From: JBKQHQ01 sp052148715
GTDB taxonomy: Bacteria; Pseudomonadota; Alphaproteobacteria; Rhizobiales; Xanthobacteraceae
Reading direction: 5' to 3'
Assembly (NCBI GenBank): GCA_052148715.1
Contig: JBKQHQ010000244.1
Location: 76,843 to 140,842 of the forward strand
Length of the DNA: 64,000 nt
Shown here: in pieces, positions 28,015 through 37,817 of the stretch
How the letters are laid out: the number at the start of each line of letters is the position of its first letter
Numbering within the stretch: position 1 is the stretch's first letter
The notes under the pieces: model-generated
What the model was told of the DNA's origin: nothing
Databases searched by the model: none
What the model saw: the letters and a program-made list of their open reading frames with translations, nothing else
Position numbers and translations under genes: made by a program

Positions 28015-28509
28015 TTACGCCCGAGCGGGCGGCAGGCGCTCGATGCCGCTCGTGTCGAGCCGGTCGAGCGCGTCGCGGACCCGCACGCCGGCGATCACGC
28101 GTTCGGCGGCAATGTCGGCGAGCGGCGCGAGGACGAAGGCGCGCTCGAACATATGCGGGTGCGGCAGGATCAAATCCGGCTCGTTCAGGATTAGATCGTC
28201 GTAAGCCAGAATATCGACGTCGATGATGCGCGGACCCCAGCGCTTTTCGTTAGCGCGGTTGCGTCCCAGCGCGCGTTCGGCACCGAGGGCTCGCTCCAGC
28301 ACCGCGTGCGGAAGAAGTTCGGTCGCGACCAGGATGCACGCATTGATGAACGGGGGCTGGTCTTCGACGCCCCATGGGGCGGTCAGGTAATCGGAAGACC
28401 GCGCACGCAATTCCAGCTTCGATCCGGCACACAGCAGCGCGATCGCCCGCCCAATCGTGAGCCGGGCGTCGCCAATATTGCCGCCGAGCGCGAGCAGCGC
28501 CTCAGCCAT
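28015..28509 (-). CDS. folK: 2-amino-4-hydroxy-6-hydroxymethyldihydropteridine diphosphokinase
   Basis: 164-residue HPPK, which pyrophosphorylates 6-hydroxymethyl-dihydropterin for folate synthesis. The start AEALLALGGNIGDARLTI is typical, and the PROSITE-type signature region RWGPRIIDVDILAYDD lies at about residues 91-106, with the two metal-binding aspartates in DVD. PHPHMFERAFVLAPLADIA follows. It overlaps folB by eight bases and is the third gene of folP-folB-folK. Confidence 0.94.
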   Translation of the reverse strand: MAEALLALGGNIGDARLTIGRAIALLCAGSKLELRARSSDYLTAPWGVEDQPPFINACILVATELLPHAVLERALGAERALGRNRANEKRWGPRIIDVDILAYDDLILNEPDLILPHPHMFERAFVLAPLADIAAERVIAGVRVRDALDRLDTSGIERLPPARA

Positions 28510-28870
28510 GGCGTGAACGCACGAGCTCGACCCCCACGTCGCGGAAGGTCGCGGCGATCGGCGCGTGCGGCTTATGCACCGTCACGCGAATGGTCTTGAT
28601 GCGCGGGAAGCGTTCGAGCACCGCGTCGGCGACCGCCCCGGCGGCGGCTTCGATGAGCCGGTATCGCCTCGTAGAAAACGCCTCGCTCGCCACCTGCACG
28701 ATGCCGGAATAGGAGACGGTGTCCGCGACCTTGTCTGAAAGCGATGCCTGGGCGAGGTCGATGTCGAGCACGAGATCGAGTGTAAAGGCCTGACCGACGC
28801 TCGCCTCGTGCTCCATCACGCCGTGATAGGCGTGCAGGCTCAGGCCATGGATGAAGATGTGGTCGGTCAT
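28502..28870 (-). CDS. folB: Dihydroneopterin aldolase
   Basis: 122-residue tunnelling-fold enzyme converting dihydroneopterin to 6-hydroxymethyl-dihydropterin and glycolaldehyde. It opens with IFIHGLSLHAYHGVMEHEASVGQAFTLDL, where the family glutamate and tyrosine/histidine lie. Further on are DTVSYSGIVQVASEAFSTRRYRLIEAAAGAVAD and the catalytic lysine region RVTVHKPHAPI. It overlaps folP by four bases and folK by eight, so the three folate genes are coupled. Confidence 0.93.
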   Translation of the reverse strand: MTDHIFIHGLSLHAYHGVMEHEASVGQAFTLDLVLDIDLAQASLSDKVADTVSYSGIVQVASEAFSTRRYRLIEAAAGAVADAVLERFPRIKTIRVTVHKPHAPIAATFRDVGVELVRSRHG

Positions 28871-29736
28871 CGGGCGTTCCTGATGGCGGCGGCGATGCGC
28901 AGTGCCTGCACCGTCTCCGCTACGTCATGGACGCGAATGATGTCGGCGCCTCTTTGCGCCGCCAGCAGGTGCGCGGCGATCGAGCCGCCCAGACGCTGGC
29001 CGGGATTGGCGGGCACGACCGAGCTGATGAAACGCTTGCGCGAGGCGCCGACCAACAGCGGCAGGCCGAAACGCTTCAGCGCATCGACGTGGGCGAGGCT
29101 GATCAGGCTCTGCTCCGGCGTCTTGCCGAACCCGATGCCCGGATCAAGCATGATGCTGCCGCGGCGGATGCCCGCAGCATCGGCGATTTCAAGCGAGCGG
29201 GCAAAGAAGGACATCATATCCGCCATGATGTCGATGCCGGGATCGGCGGCATCCCGGTTGTGCATCATCACAACGGGGACCCGATGCTTGGCGACGACGC
29301 GCGCCATATCCGGATCGCGCTGCAGGCCCCAGACATCGTTGATGATGCCGGCGCCCGCCTGCACCGCCCAGTCGGCGACCTCGGCCTTCATCGTGTCGAT
29401 GGAGACCGGCACGCCGAGCGCCACGACGGGCGCCAGCACCGGCTCGAGCCGAGAAATCTCCATTTCGTATGGTACGGGTTCGGCGCCGCCATAGGGCCGG
29501 GTCGACTCCGCTCCAACGTCGAGAATGTCGGCGCCTTCCTCCATCATCGCGCGCGCGCGGGCGATCGCAATCGGCGGATCGACAAACCGGCCGCCGTCCG
29601 AGAAGGAGTCCGGGGTGACGTTGAGAATGCCCATCACCAGCGTCCGCCCGCTGGCCAGTAGTTGCCGAAGTGGACAAAATGTCGCACCGTCGGCGGGCAG
29701 CTCGGAGTTGGAAACAGCGCGGTCGGGGAGAGCCAT
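28867..29736 (-). CDS. folP: Dihydropteroate synthase
   Basis: 289-residue TIM-barrel enzyme joining hydroxymethyl-dihydropterin pyrophosphate with p-aminobenzoate, the sulfonamide target. Signature 1 is VMGILNVTPDSFSDGGRF (residues ~33-50). Signature 2, the GADILDVGAESTRPYG region, is also clear, as are the pterin-binding VSIDTMKAEVADWA and the terminal IRVHDVAETVQALRIA. It is the first gene of a minus-strand run that continues through folB, folK, mutA, mutB and the TA-like pair to meaB. A 258-bp hairpin-rich spacer separates it from the DUF4332 gene upstream. Confidence 0.95.
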   Translation of the reverse strand: MALPDRAVSNSELPADGATFCPLRQLLASGRTLVMGILNVTPDSFSDGGRFVDPPIAIARARAMMEEGADILDVGAESTRPYGGAEPVPYEMEISRLEPVLAPVVALGVPVSIDTMKAEVADWAVQAGAGIINDVWGLQRDPDMARVVAKHRVPVVMMHNRDAADPGIDIMADMMSFFARSLEIADAAGIRRGSIMLDPGIGFGKTPEQSLISLAHVDALKRFGLPLLVGASRKRFISSVVPANPGQRLGGSIAAHLLAAQRGADIIRVHDVAETVQALRIAAAIRNAR

Positions 29737-29800
29737 GCGGGTCGCTTTGCGCGCTCACGGGGGGCGCGTCAAGCCGCCCGCGTCGACGCATCGGCGGCCT

Positions 29801-29990
29801 TCGAGCAGGTTCCGATTAGTTGAATCGGAACCCTGCTCGAGACTCGTCGATTCGGTCGCATTTTTTGCGGAAAGACGGCGTCCACCACGGCAACTCAGGT
29901 TTTCCCGAGTTGCCTGGTCAATATTCGCAAGTCGCAAACATCCGCGACTTGCTGGTCGTGGCCCGAGGGCAAGCTTTTCCGGAAAATGCT
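29801..29990. repeat. Cluster of three to four hairpins between the DUF4332 gene and folP
   Basis: Successive inverted repeats in 190 bp. (1) 29801-29840: 17-bp arms with one bulge, inner arms TTCCGATT / AATCGGAA. (2) 29889-29914: GGCAACTC / GAGTTGCC plus two inner pairs. (3) 29927-29952: perfect 9-bp GCAAGTCGC / GCGACTTGC. (4) 29972-29990: TTTTCC / GGAAAA core. None is followed by a clear T-run on either strand. They may be rho-dependent terminator or mRNA-stability structures, or remnants of palindromic repeats. Confidence 0.6.
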
Positions 29991-29994
29991 CTAC

Positions 29995-30402
29995 CTAATA
30001 GCTGATCTTCAGCGGCAACTGCTTGGCATTCTCGATCCAGCGCACGATCGCCTTTTCGGATGGCAGGACCCGCACCAGCTTGCGGTTCGCATTGGCTATG
30101 GCCATCGCTTTGGCGAGCCTGTCCGGATTGCGATAGGTGAGCTCCCGGACGGTCTCGACGCCGACCAGGCGCAGCAGCGCCGCGTATTCCTTGCCCATTC
30201 CCTTGATCCGCATGCGGTCGGCCATGTTGGCCCAGCGCAGGATCAGCTTCTCGTCCAATTTCAACTTCGTCGACAGGTCCTTGCGTCCCTTCGGGTCCTT
30301 TGCGCGCTCCAACAGCTTTTCGGTGGTTCTGATCCCCATCGACTTGAGTTGCTCGGCCACCTCGCCTTCGACGCCGTCGAGGTCTGTAATCGGATACGAC
30401 AT
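29995..30402 (-). CDS. DUF4332-type helix-hairpin-helix protein
   Basis: 135 residues. The opening SYPITDLDGVEGEVAEQLKSMGIRTTEKLLERA is a helix-hairpin-helix-type unit (DxDGVxxxxAxxLxxxGIxTxxxLL). A second unit reads MRIKGMGKEYAALLRLVGVETVRELTYRNPDRLAKAM. This is the DUF4332 pattern, distantly like the Pol/ligase HhH fold, so nucleic-acid binding is possible but unproven. The protein is basic, with no signal peptide or membrane segment. It lies 23 bp after the gene at 30426-30788 on the same strand and probably shares its transcript. Confidence 0.8.
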   Translation of the reverse strand: MSYPITDLDGVEGEVAEQLKSMGIRTTEKLLERAKDPKGRKDLSTKLKLDEKLILRWANMADRMRIKGMGKEYAALLRLVGVETVRELTYRNPDRLAKAMAIANANRKLVRVLPSEKAIVRWIENAKQLPLKISY

Positions 30403-30425
30403 GGCGGACTCCGCAACTACTTCAA

Positions 30426-30788
30426 TCAGACGAATTGCCCAAGACCAGGGATCGCTCCGACAATTTCGCCGACTGCATCCTCGCCGATTTGCTCGCGAGC
30501 GTAGCCAATGACCTCACGGGTGACGGCCTGCACCTGACCCATGCCGAGCCCGAGGCCCATCAAGCGGGTGCCCGCGCCCATGACGCCGCCCATGGAGAAA
30601 AGGCCACCGCCGCTGGCTTCTGCTTCCTGTAACGCCGCCTGGGACCCCGGCAGCTTATCGAGCAAGGCCTGGACCTTGTCGGCCGGCCCTTCTTTGAGAA
30701 GAAACTGTAATATTATACCGACGGATTTTTGCGCGACTGCGCTGTCAATGCCAACAGTCGCGACGAGTCGCCGCACTAACTCATCCAT
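30426..30788 (-). CDS. Small conserved protein, DUF2267/DUF2780-like
   Basis: 120 residues. The N-terminal helical part is MDELVRRLVATVGIDSAVAQKSVGIILQFLLKEGPADKVQALLDKLPG. A glycine- and methionine-rich middle (GGGLFSMGGVMGAGTRLMGLGLGMG) follows, then a C-terminal helix pair with EQIGEDAVGEIVGAIPGLGQFV. This layout is seen in small proteins annotated as DUF2267 or DUF2780; the exact family is not certain and the function is unknown. ATG 30788 is chosen because GAGGGG lies just upstream. It is divergent from the pseudo-receiver gene at 31169 and leads into the DUF4332 gene. Confidence 0.65.
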   Translation of the reverse strand: MDELVRRLVATVGIDSAVAQKSVGIILQFLLKEGPADKVQALLDKLPGSQAALQEAEASGGGLFSMGGVMGAGTRLMGLGLGMGQVQAVTREVIGYAREQIGEDAVGEIVGAIPGLGQFV

Positions 30789-31168
30789 GGGCCCCTCGCC
30801 AGCCAAGCACATCCGGCAAACTGACTTAATAATGACATCCTCGAAGGGGAACACAAGTGCGCAACGCGCGATGCAACACGAAGTCGGGCGACCGGTGCAC
30901 GTATGCATCACCCGTCGATGGCGGCTTCGGCCCAGACCGGGCAAATAGTATCGGCGTGCGATTACTGCGGGAGCGCTCCGAGGACGAAATCGCCTCTATT
31001 TCCGTACTCAATTACTTCCATCTTGACGGGTAGATTTACCACTAGCACCGGATTCTCTTGGGCCGGTGCGGCATCATGTTATTGTCAAATAGTTGTAATG
31101 TAGGATTTGTAAGGTATCCTACTGCTTGTCTGCTTGCGGCGGGCGCTCGGAGGCGTGGGAGTTGTATC
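30789..31168. other. Divergent intergenic region (380 bp)
   Basis: No gene seen. It separates the minus-strand gene starting at 30788 from the plus-strand gene starting at 31169 and presumably holds both promoters. It becomes AT-richer toward 31020-31120 and contains one palindrome (31100-31122, listed separately). The right end carries a purine-rich ribosome-binding stretch (GGAGGCGTGGGAG) about 8 bp before GTG 31169. Confidence 0.5.
31100..31122. promoter_or_regulatory. Inverted repeat upstream of the pseudo-receiver gene
   Basis: 7-bp arms GTAGGAT / ATCCTAC separated by 9 bp, located 47 bp before the GTG at 31169 in the AT-rich part of the divergent spacer. It could be an operator or a leader hairpin. 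No matching second copy was noticed in the window. Confidence 0.4.
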
Positions 31169-31669
31169 GTGAGTGCGATCCAGCATGCGCGTATTCTATT
31201 GATCGCCGAGCCCGCCTATGGGCTTACCCTTCTCGAGAAGCTGCGTCACCTGAAGTTATTCAAGGTCACCCGGGTTGACGATGTCGAGGAGGCCCGCCGG
31301 CAGTGCGAGATCGGGGCTGCCGATGCGTGCCTGACGGTGGTCCGGAACTTCGTGGCGGACGATTTGCGGGCGTCGCTAGTAGAATCCCCGGCGCCCGGGC
31401 GAGAGAGCGGCGTGCCCTCATTGCTCCTTGCCGATGTGATCACGCCCCACGTCATGGATGCCGCGCGGCGCTCCGGCTATGCGAGCGCGGTGCCGATCAC
31501 ATCGACCGGGCGGCTCCTGTATCGGAGCATCGGCGCTTTGCTGCAGCGCGCCCGGCAAACGCGCGCCGGAGGCGGCGCCAAAAAGCGTGCTAAGGGACCG
31601 GCACCCGTGTGGACGGGCGTCATGGATCCCTTCAGCCTCGCCGGCGGGCTCAAGCCTACCCTGCACTGA
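31169..31669 (+). CDS. Uncharacterised receiver-like protein without phospho-acceptor aspartate
   Basis: 166 residues with a response-regulator-like alternation: strand ARILLIAEP, helix TLLEKLRHL, strand KVTRVDD, strand DACLTVV at the place where a receiver has its phosphorylated aspartate, strand PSLLLAD, then DAARRSGYASAVPI-TSTGRLLYRSIGALLQRA like the beta5-alpha5 end. The conserved lysine is not visible and the acceptor position is not a clear Asp, so I read it as a pseudo-receiver (inference). The tail is basic (GGGAKKRAKG). GTG 31169 is chosen over an upstream frame extension because of its strong ribosome-binding site. Function unknown. Confidence 0.6.
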   Translation: MSAIQHARILLIAEPAYGLTLLEKLRHLKLFKVTRVDDVEEARRQCEIGAADACLTVVRNFVADDLRASLVESPAPGRESGVPSLLLADVITPHVMDAARRSGYASAVPITSTGRLLYRSIGALLQRARQTRAGGGAKKRAKGPAPVWTGVMDPFSLAGGLKPTLH

Positions 31670-32007
31670 AACGCGACCGACCCAAGTTGCACCGCTGCGT
31701 TGCCGCATGAGCCGCTTCGGCAGAGCGGCGCGCGCCCGCTCTGGATGGGAGTTCGAATCCCGTGCGCGTTGCTGACAGCGACCATAATTGCCGAATACTG
31801 AAAGTCGAAGGCGCGTTCTGAGAACCCTTCGAGTTCACCAGCATCTTCTTTGGTGGTCCTACGGCGGCGACGAGTGCGGACTGTCGCATGGGACGGCGCC
31901 ACAGAGGGCCGCATGCCACGGCTGGCGGAATATCACCCTGCACTGAAGTCGCTTTGCACTTCCGGGGCCGGTTGCTACCCTGCGTGAGCCGCAAGCGGAG
32001 CGCCCGG
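31670..32007. other. Intergenic stretch (338 bp) with short repeats
   Basis: No gene supported. A 13-bp direct repeat ACCCTGCACTGAA occurs at 31658-31670 (end of the preceding gene) and again at 31935-31947. A tRNA T-arm-like motif (GGGAGTTCGAATCCC, 31747-31761) is present, but no cloverleaf can be drawn around it. The right end holds the leader of the M20 peptidase gene. Confidence 0.5.
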
Positions 32008-33399
32008 ATGAGTACACTAGACGCCGTGCTGGAACGGATCGATCGCGACCTCGAGCAAAGCCTTGCACGCTTGTTCGACTTCCTGAGGATCGCCTCGATC
32101 TCCACCGATCCGGCCTATTCGTTGCAATGCCGCCTGGCCGCCGATCACGTGGCCGCCGATCTCGCCGGCATTGGCTTTGCCACCGACATTCGCCCAACCG
32201 GCGGTTATCCGGTCGTTATCGGACGATCGGGAAACGGTGCCAACGGCTCCGCTCCGCATGTTCTGTTCTACGGCCACTATGATGTGCAGCCGGTCGATCC
32301 GCTGGATCTCTGGGATACGCCCCCGTTCGAGCCGCGCATCGCCACGCTGCCGGACGGGCGCAAGGCCATCGTCGCCCGCGGCGCTTGCGACGACAAAGGT
32401 CAGGTGATGACCTTCGTCGAGGCCTGCCGCGCGTTCAAGGCGGTCACCGGAAAACTGCCATTGCCGATCACCTTGATGATCGAGGGCGAAGAGGAATGTG
32501 GCTCCAAGCATCTGTTTGACTTCGTGCGCGACAATGCCAAGGAATTTTCCGGCGATCTTGCGCTCGTCTGCGACACCGGCATGTGGAACCCACAGACGCC
32601 GGCGGTGACCACGTCGTTGCGCGGCCTCGTCTATGAAGAGGTGAAAATACGCGCCGCCGATCGCGACCTGCACTCCGGGCTGTTCGGCGGTGCGGCGCAG
32701 AATCCGATCCGCGTGCTGACGCGGATCCTCGCGGCGCTGCATGATGCAAACGGCCACATCACCATCCCCGGCTTCTACGACGGCGTGAAGGAGCTGCCGC
32801 CCGAGATCAAGGCCGACCTGGCGGCCCTAAAACTCACGGCGGAAGAATTCTTGGGCCAGGTCGGGCTAAAAATCCCGGCCGGTGAAACCGATCGCATGCT
32901 GATCGAGCAGCTTTCGACGAGGCCGACATGCGACATCAACGGCATCATCGGCGGCTATACGGGGGAAGGCTCGAAGACGGTCATCCCAGCGCAGGCGTCC
33001 GCCAAGGTGTCGTTCCGCCTGGTGGGCGCGCAGGATCCGGGCAAGATCAACTCAGCCTTCCGCGCCTTCGTGCGCGAACGGCTGCCGGCGGACTGCTCGG
33101 CGGAGTTCATCAGCCATACCGGCACCCCGGCGCTCCAGCTCGACTACGACAATCCCGCACTCGCCAAGACCCGCTCGGCCCTGGCGCAGGAATGGGGACG
33201 CAAGGCGGTCACGATCGGTTCCGGTGCGTCGATCCCGATCGTCGGCGACTTCAAGCGCGTGCTCGGCATGGATACGCTGCTCGTCGGTTTCGGTCTCGAC
33301 GACGACCGCGTGCACTCCCCCAACGAGAAGTACGATCTCACGTCATTCCACAAGGGCACTCGCTCCTGGGCGCGCATACTTGCCGCGCTGGCGGGGTAG
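32008..33399 (+). CDS. M20-family dipeptidase / carboxypeptidase
   Basis: 463-residue dizinc peptidase of the M20 (ArgE/DapE/CPG2, carnosinase-like) family. Metal and catalytic residues are visible: His in FYGHYDVQPV (about residue 90), bridging Asp in RGACDDKGQ, the general-base glutamate pair in EGEEECGS (about 158), Asp in CDTGMW, and the final His in RVHSPNEKYDL. The dimerisation lid includes the HSGLFGGAAQNP segment. No signal peptide, so cytoplasmic. It probably cleaves dipeptides or N-acyl amino acids. ATG 32008 (MSTLDAVLERID) is chosen because the upstream extension to 31888 has no family similarity. Confidence 0.9.
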   Translation: MSTLDAVLERIDRDLEQSLARLFDFLRIASISTDPAYSLQCRLAADHVAADLAGIGFATDIRPTGGYPVVIGRSGNGANGSAPHVLFYGHYDVQPVDPLDLWDTPPFEPRIATLPDGRKAIVARGACDDKGQVMTFVEACRAFKAVTGKLPLPITLMIEGEEECGSKHLFDFVRDNAKEFSGDLALVCDTGMWNPQTPAVTTSLRGLVYEEVKIRAADRDLHSGLFGGAAQNPIRVLTRILAALHDANGHITIPGFYDGVKELPPEIKADLAALKLTAEEFLGQVGLKIPAGETDRMLIEQLSTRPTCDINGIIGGYTGEGSKTVIPAQASAKVSFRLVGAQDPGKINSAFRAFVRERLPADCSAEFISHTGTPALQLDYDNPALAKTRSALAQEWGRKAVTIGSGASIPIVGDFKRVLGMDTLLVGFGLDDDRVHSPNEKYDLTSFHKGTRSWARILAALAG

Positions 33400-33468
33400 A
33401 GGCGTCTCGGAGGCGCCTGCGCCCTCGCTGGGCAGGATATTTAGCGCACTCGGCGCGCGTCGCCGACT

Positions 33469-33687
33469 TTAGGTGAGATAGTCAGCTATCTCTTCGCTCG
33501 CCGGAAAGCGACCGGTCGCCTTCTTTGAGAAGGCGAGTCGGCCGTCAACTCGAATTTCGAAGACGCCGCCACTCGACCGCCGAAGGCTTATTTGTGCTGA
33601 GGGTCGCAGCTTAAGGATCAGTTCCCGCACCTCACGGGCGCGCGGTTCATAGCCTCATTGACCACAGTATTCGATCTCGATTTTCAT
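33469..33687 (-). CDS. Selenoprotein W / Rdx family protein with in-frame UGA (candidate selenocysteine)
   Basis: Reading the minus strand from ATG 33687 gives a 72-residue protein if the UGA at codon 11 (33655-33657) is read through: MKIEIEYCGQ-U-GYEPRAREVRELI..., ending at TAA 33469-33471. It has the full SelW/Rdx thioredoxin-like pattern: beta-strand KIEIEYC, redox motif C8-G-Q-U11, helix PRAREVRELILKL, then SSGGVFEIRVDGRLAFSKKATGRFP, the family hallmark. The UGA falls exactly at the CxxU/CxxC position, and the frame stays open for 61 codons after it. That fits a selenoprotein better than a decayed gene. AGGA lies about 11 bp upstream. The role of such proteins is thiol redox control. No selA/selB/selC/selD lies in the window. 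Standard gene finding would miss or truncate it. Confidence 0.8.
33625..33645 (-). promoter_or_regulatory. Candidate bacterial SECIS hairpin downstream of the UGA
   Basis: In the mRNA, nine bases after the UGA there is a 6-bp stem CCGCGC / GUGCGG (one G-U pair) closing a 9-nt loop GCCCGUGAG. The loop starts 15 nt after the UGA, just under or at the lower limit of the usual spacing between UGA and the SelB-binding loop. It was drawn by eye; no folding energy was calculated. Confidence 0.4.
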
Positions 33688-33886
33688 GAAATTGGTCCTA
33701 ACAACTTGAGCCAATCTGTGCACGCTCCTTCCGGAGGATCATCCACACGAGCGCGATTTCATTCGATGCCAGCTCTCCGGGACTTACAAGACGCAATGTC
33801 GTGATCCGTCGGACGTTGGCTTAAACCGCGCAAGGCGGCACCCGCCAAACGGTTTGGCGGCGCTGGATGGCCCGCGGGCAGCTGAG

Positions 33887-34008
33887 GGTCCAGGCCGTGT
33901 GAAAACTATCACATTGAAAAAAATGCACAAAATTCAATCCCTTGAAACGGAGTCGATGTAAAGGCGGGTCTGCACGGGGCGTACCGAAGCTGAACGAGCC
34001 ACCGGAAG
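33887..34008. mobile_element. Possible insertion-sequence end remnant
   Basis: The segment GGCCGTGTGAAAACTATC and the AT-rich stretch after it resemble, from memory, the outer ends of IS5/IS1182-like elements of Bradyrhizobium-type genomes. No transposase gene, second inverted repeat or target duplication was found. It lies directly beside a truncated VOC-type gene, which fits an old insertion/deletion event. Tentative. Confidence 0.25.
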
Positions 34009-34128
34009 TCACTGGGCTGCTGGGTCGTGGCAGCAAACGCACAGCTTGTTGCCGTCCGGGTCACGGAAGTATGCGCCGTAGTAGTTAGGATGATAGTGCA
34101 CCTCAGGCGCCACGGGTTGCAATGATCT
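34009..34128 (-). pseudogene. C-terminal fragment of a VOC/glyoxalase-family gene
   Basis: The minus strand encodes PEVHYHPNYYGAYFRDPDGN followed by KLCVCCHDPAAQ and a TGA at 34009. The HPNYYGAYFRDPDGNKL motif is the standard last beta-strand region of vicinal-oxygen-chelate (glyoxalase/bleomycin-resistance/dioxygenase) proteins. The frame closes with TAA just upstream (before 34128), so only about 30 family residues remain of the usual 120-140. I call it a decayed remnant. It is too short to be functional. Confidence 0.6.
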
Positions 34129-34283
34129 TTATTTCGTCCGAATAAAATCGTACTGCCGTTCTGGCTAAGGAAGATAACGCATTCGTTTTCCGAAACACAT
34201 TTGGCAACGTCGACGAGTGGGTGGAGGATTGCTATCATGATAGCTACGTAAGACGACGCTCTCGGCGCCGGCAACAGGCGCGC

Positions 34284-36710
<2,427 letters not shown>

Positions 36711-36745
36711 CGCCGTTGAGCCCGCACTCGATGCATCCGCGTCCG

Positions 36746-37777
36746 TTATTGCAGTTCCTCGCGCACGAGATCGAGGCGCTCGAAGGCCGCCTTGTCGGAG
36801 ACGATGAACAGGTCAGCGTCGTCCTCGATCGCCTGATGCGATGCGAAGGTCCAATGCGGAATCGTGAACACGTCGTGCTCCGACCATTCAAAACTGCTGT
36901 CGCCAATGGTCGAGAGGCCGTGGCCCGACACCGCGAGGCAAATCATGTTGTAGGTGCCGCGCTTCGGACGCGTGCCGACGCCTTTCGCCAGACGCATGGC
37001 GTAGCAGTCGAGCGTCGGCATGACGGCGCCGCCGGTCGCCGGGTTAACGTAGCGGATCGTGCGCGCCCCATCGGCACCGGGCGGCACCGCCGCCAGCATC
37101 CGCCGCGTGGCCGCGCCCTCATAGCGATATTTCGGCGAGCTCGCGTCGCCCGGCTGTGGCGCCGCGACCGCCAGCCCTGCCTCCGCCCAAAGCCGTTCCT
37201 CGCCTTCATCGACCTGCCAAAAATCGTTGGCGCCGGGATCGCCGGGCTCGAAGAAGTGGGCGTCGAGGCCGCGGATCAGCGGCATGTTGGCGGCATCGAA
37301 CCAGATGATGCGATGGTCGCTGTCGTTGATATGGCCGTGCCAGCACATCGGCGGCGTCAGGATCAGATCGCCGGCGCGCATCTCGCAGCGCCGTCCATTG
37401 ACGATGGTGGCGGCGCCGTCGGCGCGGGTGGCGAAGCGGATCGCGGCGCCGGTGTGCCGGTGCGGCCGGGCGCGGTCGCCGGGATCGAGCACGGTGAAGG
37501 CCGCTAGCAGGGTGCTCGTGGTCGTCGTGTCGTTGCCGAAGGTCGGATGCGCCATGATCAGCGCGCGACGCTCGATGTCGTTGATCGAGACCTCGTCGAC
37601 CGATGCGTGCAGGAACGGCTCGATGTCCTTCCAGCGCCAGACGAACGGCGCGTCCTGCGGCTGCGGGCGCAGCGGCGTGATCTGCCTGTAGCGATCCCAC
37701 AGCGGGTGCAGGTTCGCCGCTTCGAGTCTTTGCACGAACGACGCATCGTGCCGCGAAACGCTGGCAAGCTCAGTCAT
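36746..37777 (-). CDS. gtdA: Gentisate 1,2-dioxygenase
   Basis: 343-residue bicupin that cleaves gentisate to maleylpyruvate with Fe(II). Cupin 1 contains the metal-binding segment RPHRHTGAAIRF (about residues 105-116) with GDLILTPPMCWHGHIN downstream. The second, degenerate cupin has GHGLSTIGDSSFEWSEHDVFTIPHWTFASHQ. The N-terminal WRWKDIEPFL is typical of the family. ATG 37777 has a perfect AGGAGG upstream; the in-frame extension to 37834 is rejected. It lies between the importer genes and the orphan molybdenum subunit on the same strand. No maleylpyruvate isomerase or fumarylpyruvate hydrolase is nearby. Confidence 0.9.
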   Translation of the reverse strand: MTELASVSRHDASFVQRLEAANLHPLWDRYRQITPLRPQPQDAPFVWRWKDIEPFLHASVDEVSINDIERRALIMAHPTFGNDTTTTSTLLAAFTVLDPGDRARPHRHTGAAIRFATRADGAATIVNGRRCEMRAGDLILTPPMCWHGHINDSDHRIIWFDAANMPLIRGLDAHFFEPGDPGANDFWQVDEGEERLWAEAGLAVAAPQPGDASSPKYRYEGAATRRMLAAVPPGADGARTIRYVNPATGGAVMPTLDCYAMRLAKGVGTRPKRGTYNMICLAVSGHGLSTIGDSSFEWSEHDVFTIPHWTFASHQAIEDDADLFIVSDKAAFERLDLVREELQ

Positions 37778-37817
37778 CGGCAGCCTCCTGATGCGAACCA
37801 TGGCGGCCCCGCTCCGC

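Noticed and set aside
26115..28226. 703-codon open frame on the plus strand opposite mutA (and folK)
   Set aside because: Its translation is rich in Arg/Gly/Ala and matches no family, while the minus strand encodes a complete MutA. It is an antisense shadow caused by high GC. The same holds for long frames at 25024-26157, 35442-36665, 42105-43520, 45051-46652 and 46815-48794.
31690..31775. tRNA-like segment with GGGAGTTCGAATCCC resembling a T-arm and CGGCAGAGCGGC resembling a D-arm
   Set aside because: The T-stem register is off by one with mismatches, and no anticodon stem or 7-bp acceptor stem could be drawn. At best it is a decayed tRNA fragment; more likely chance.
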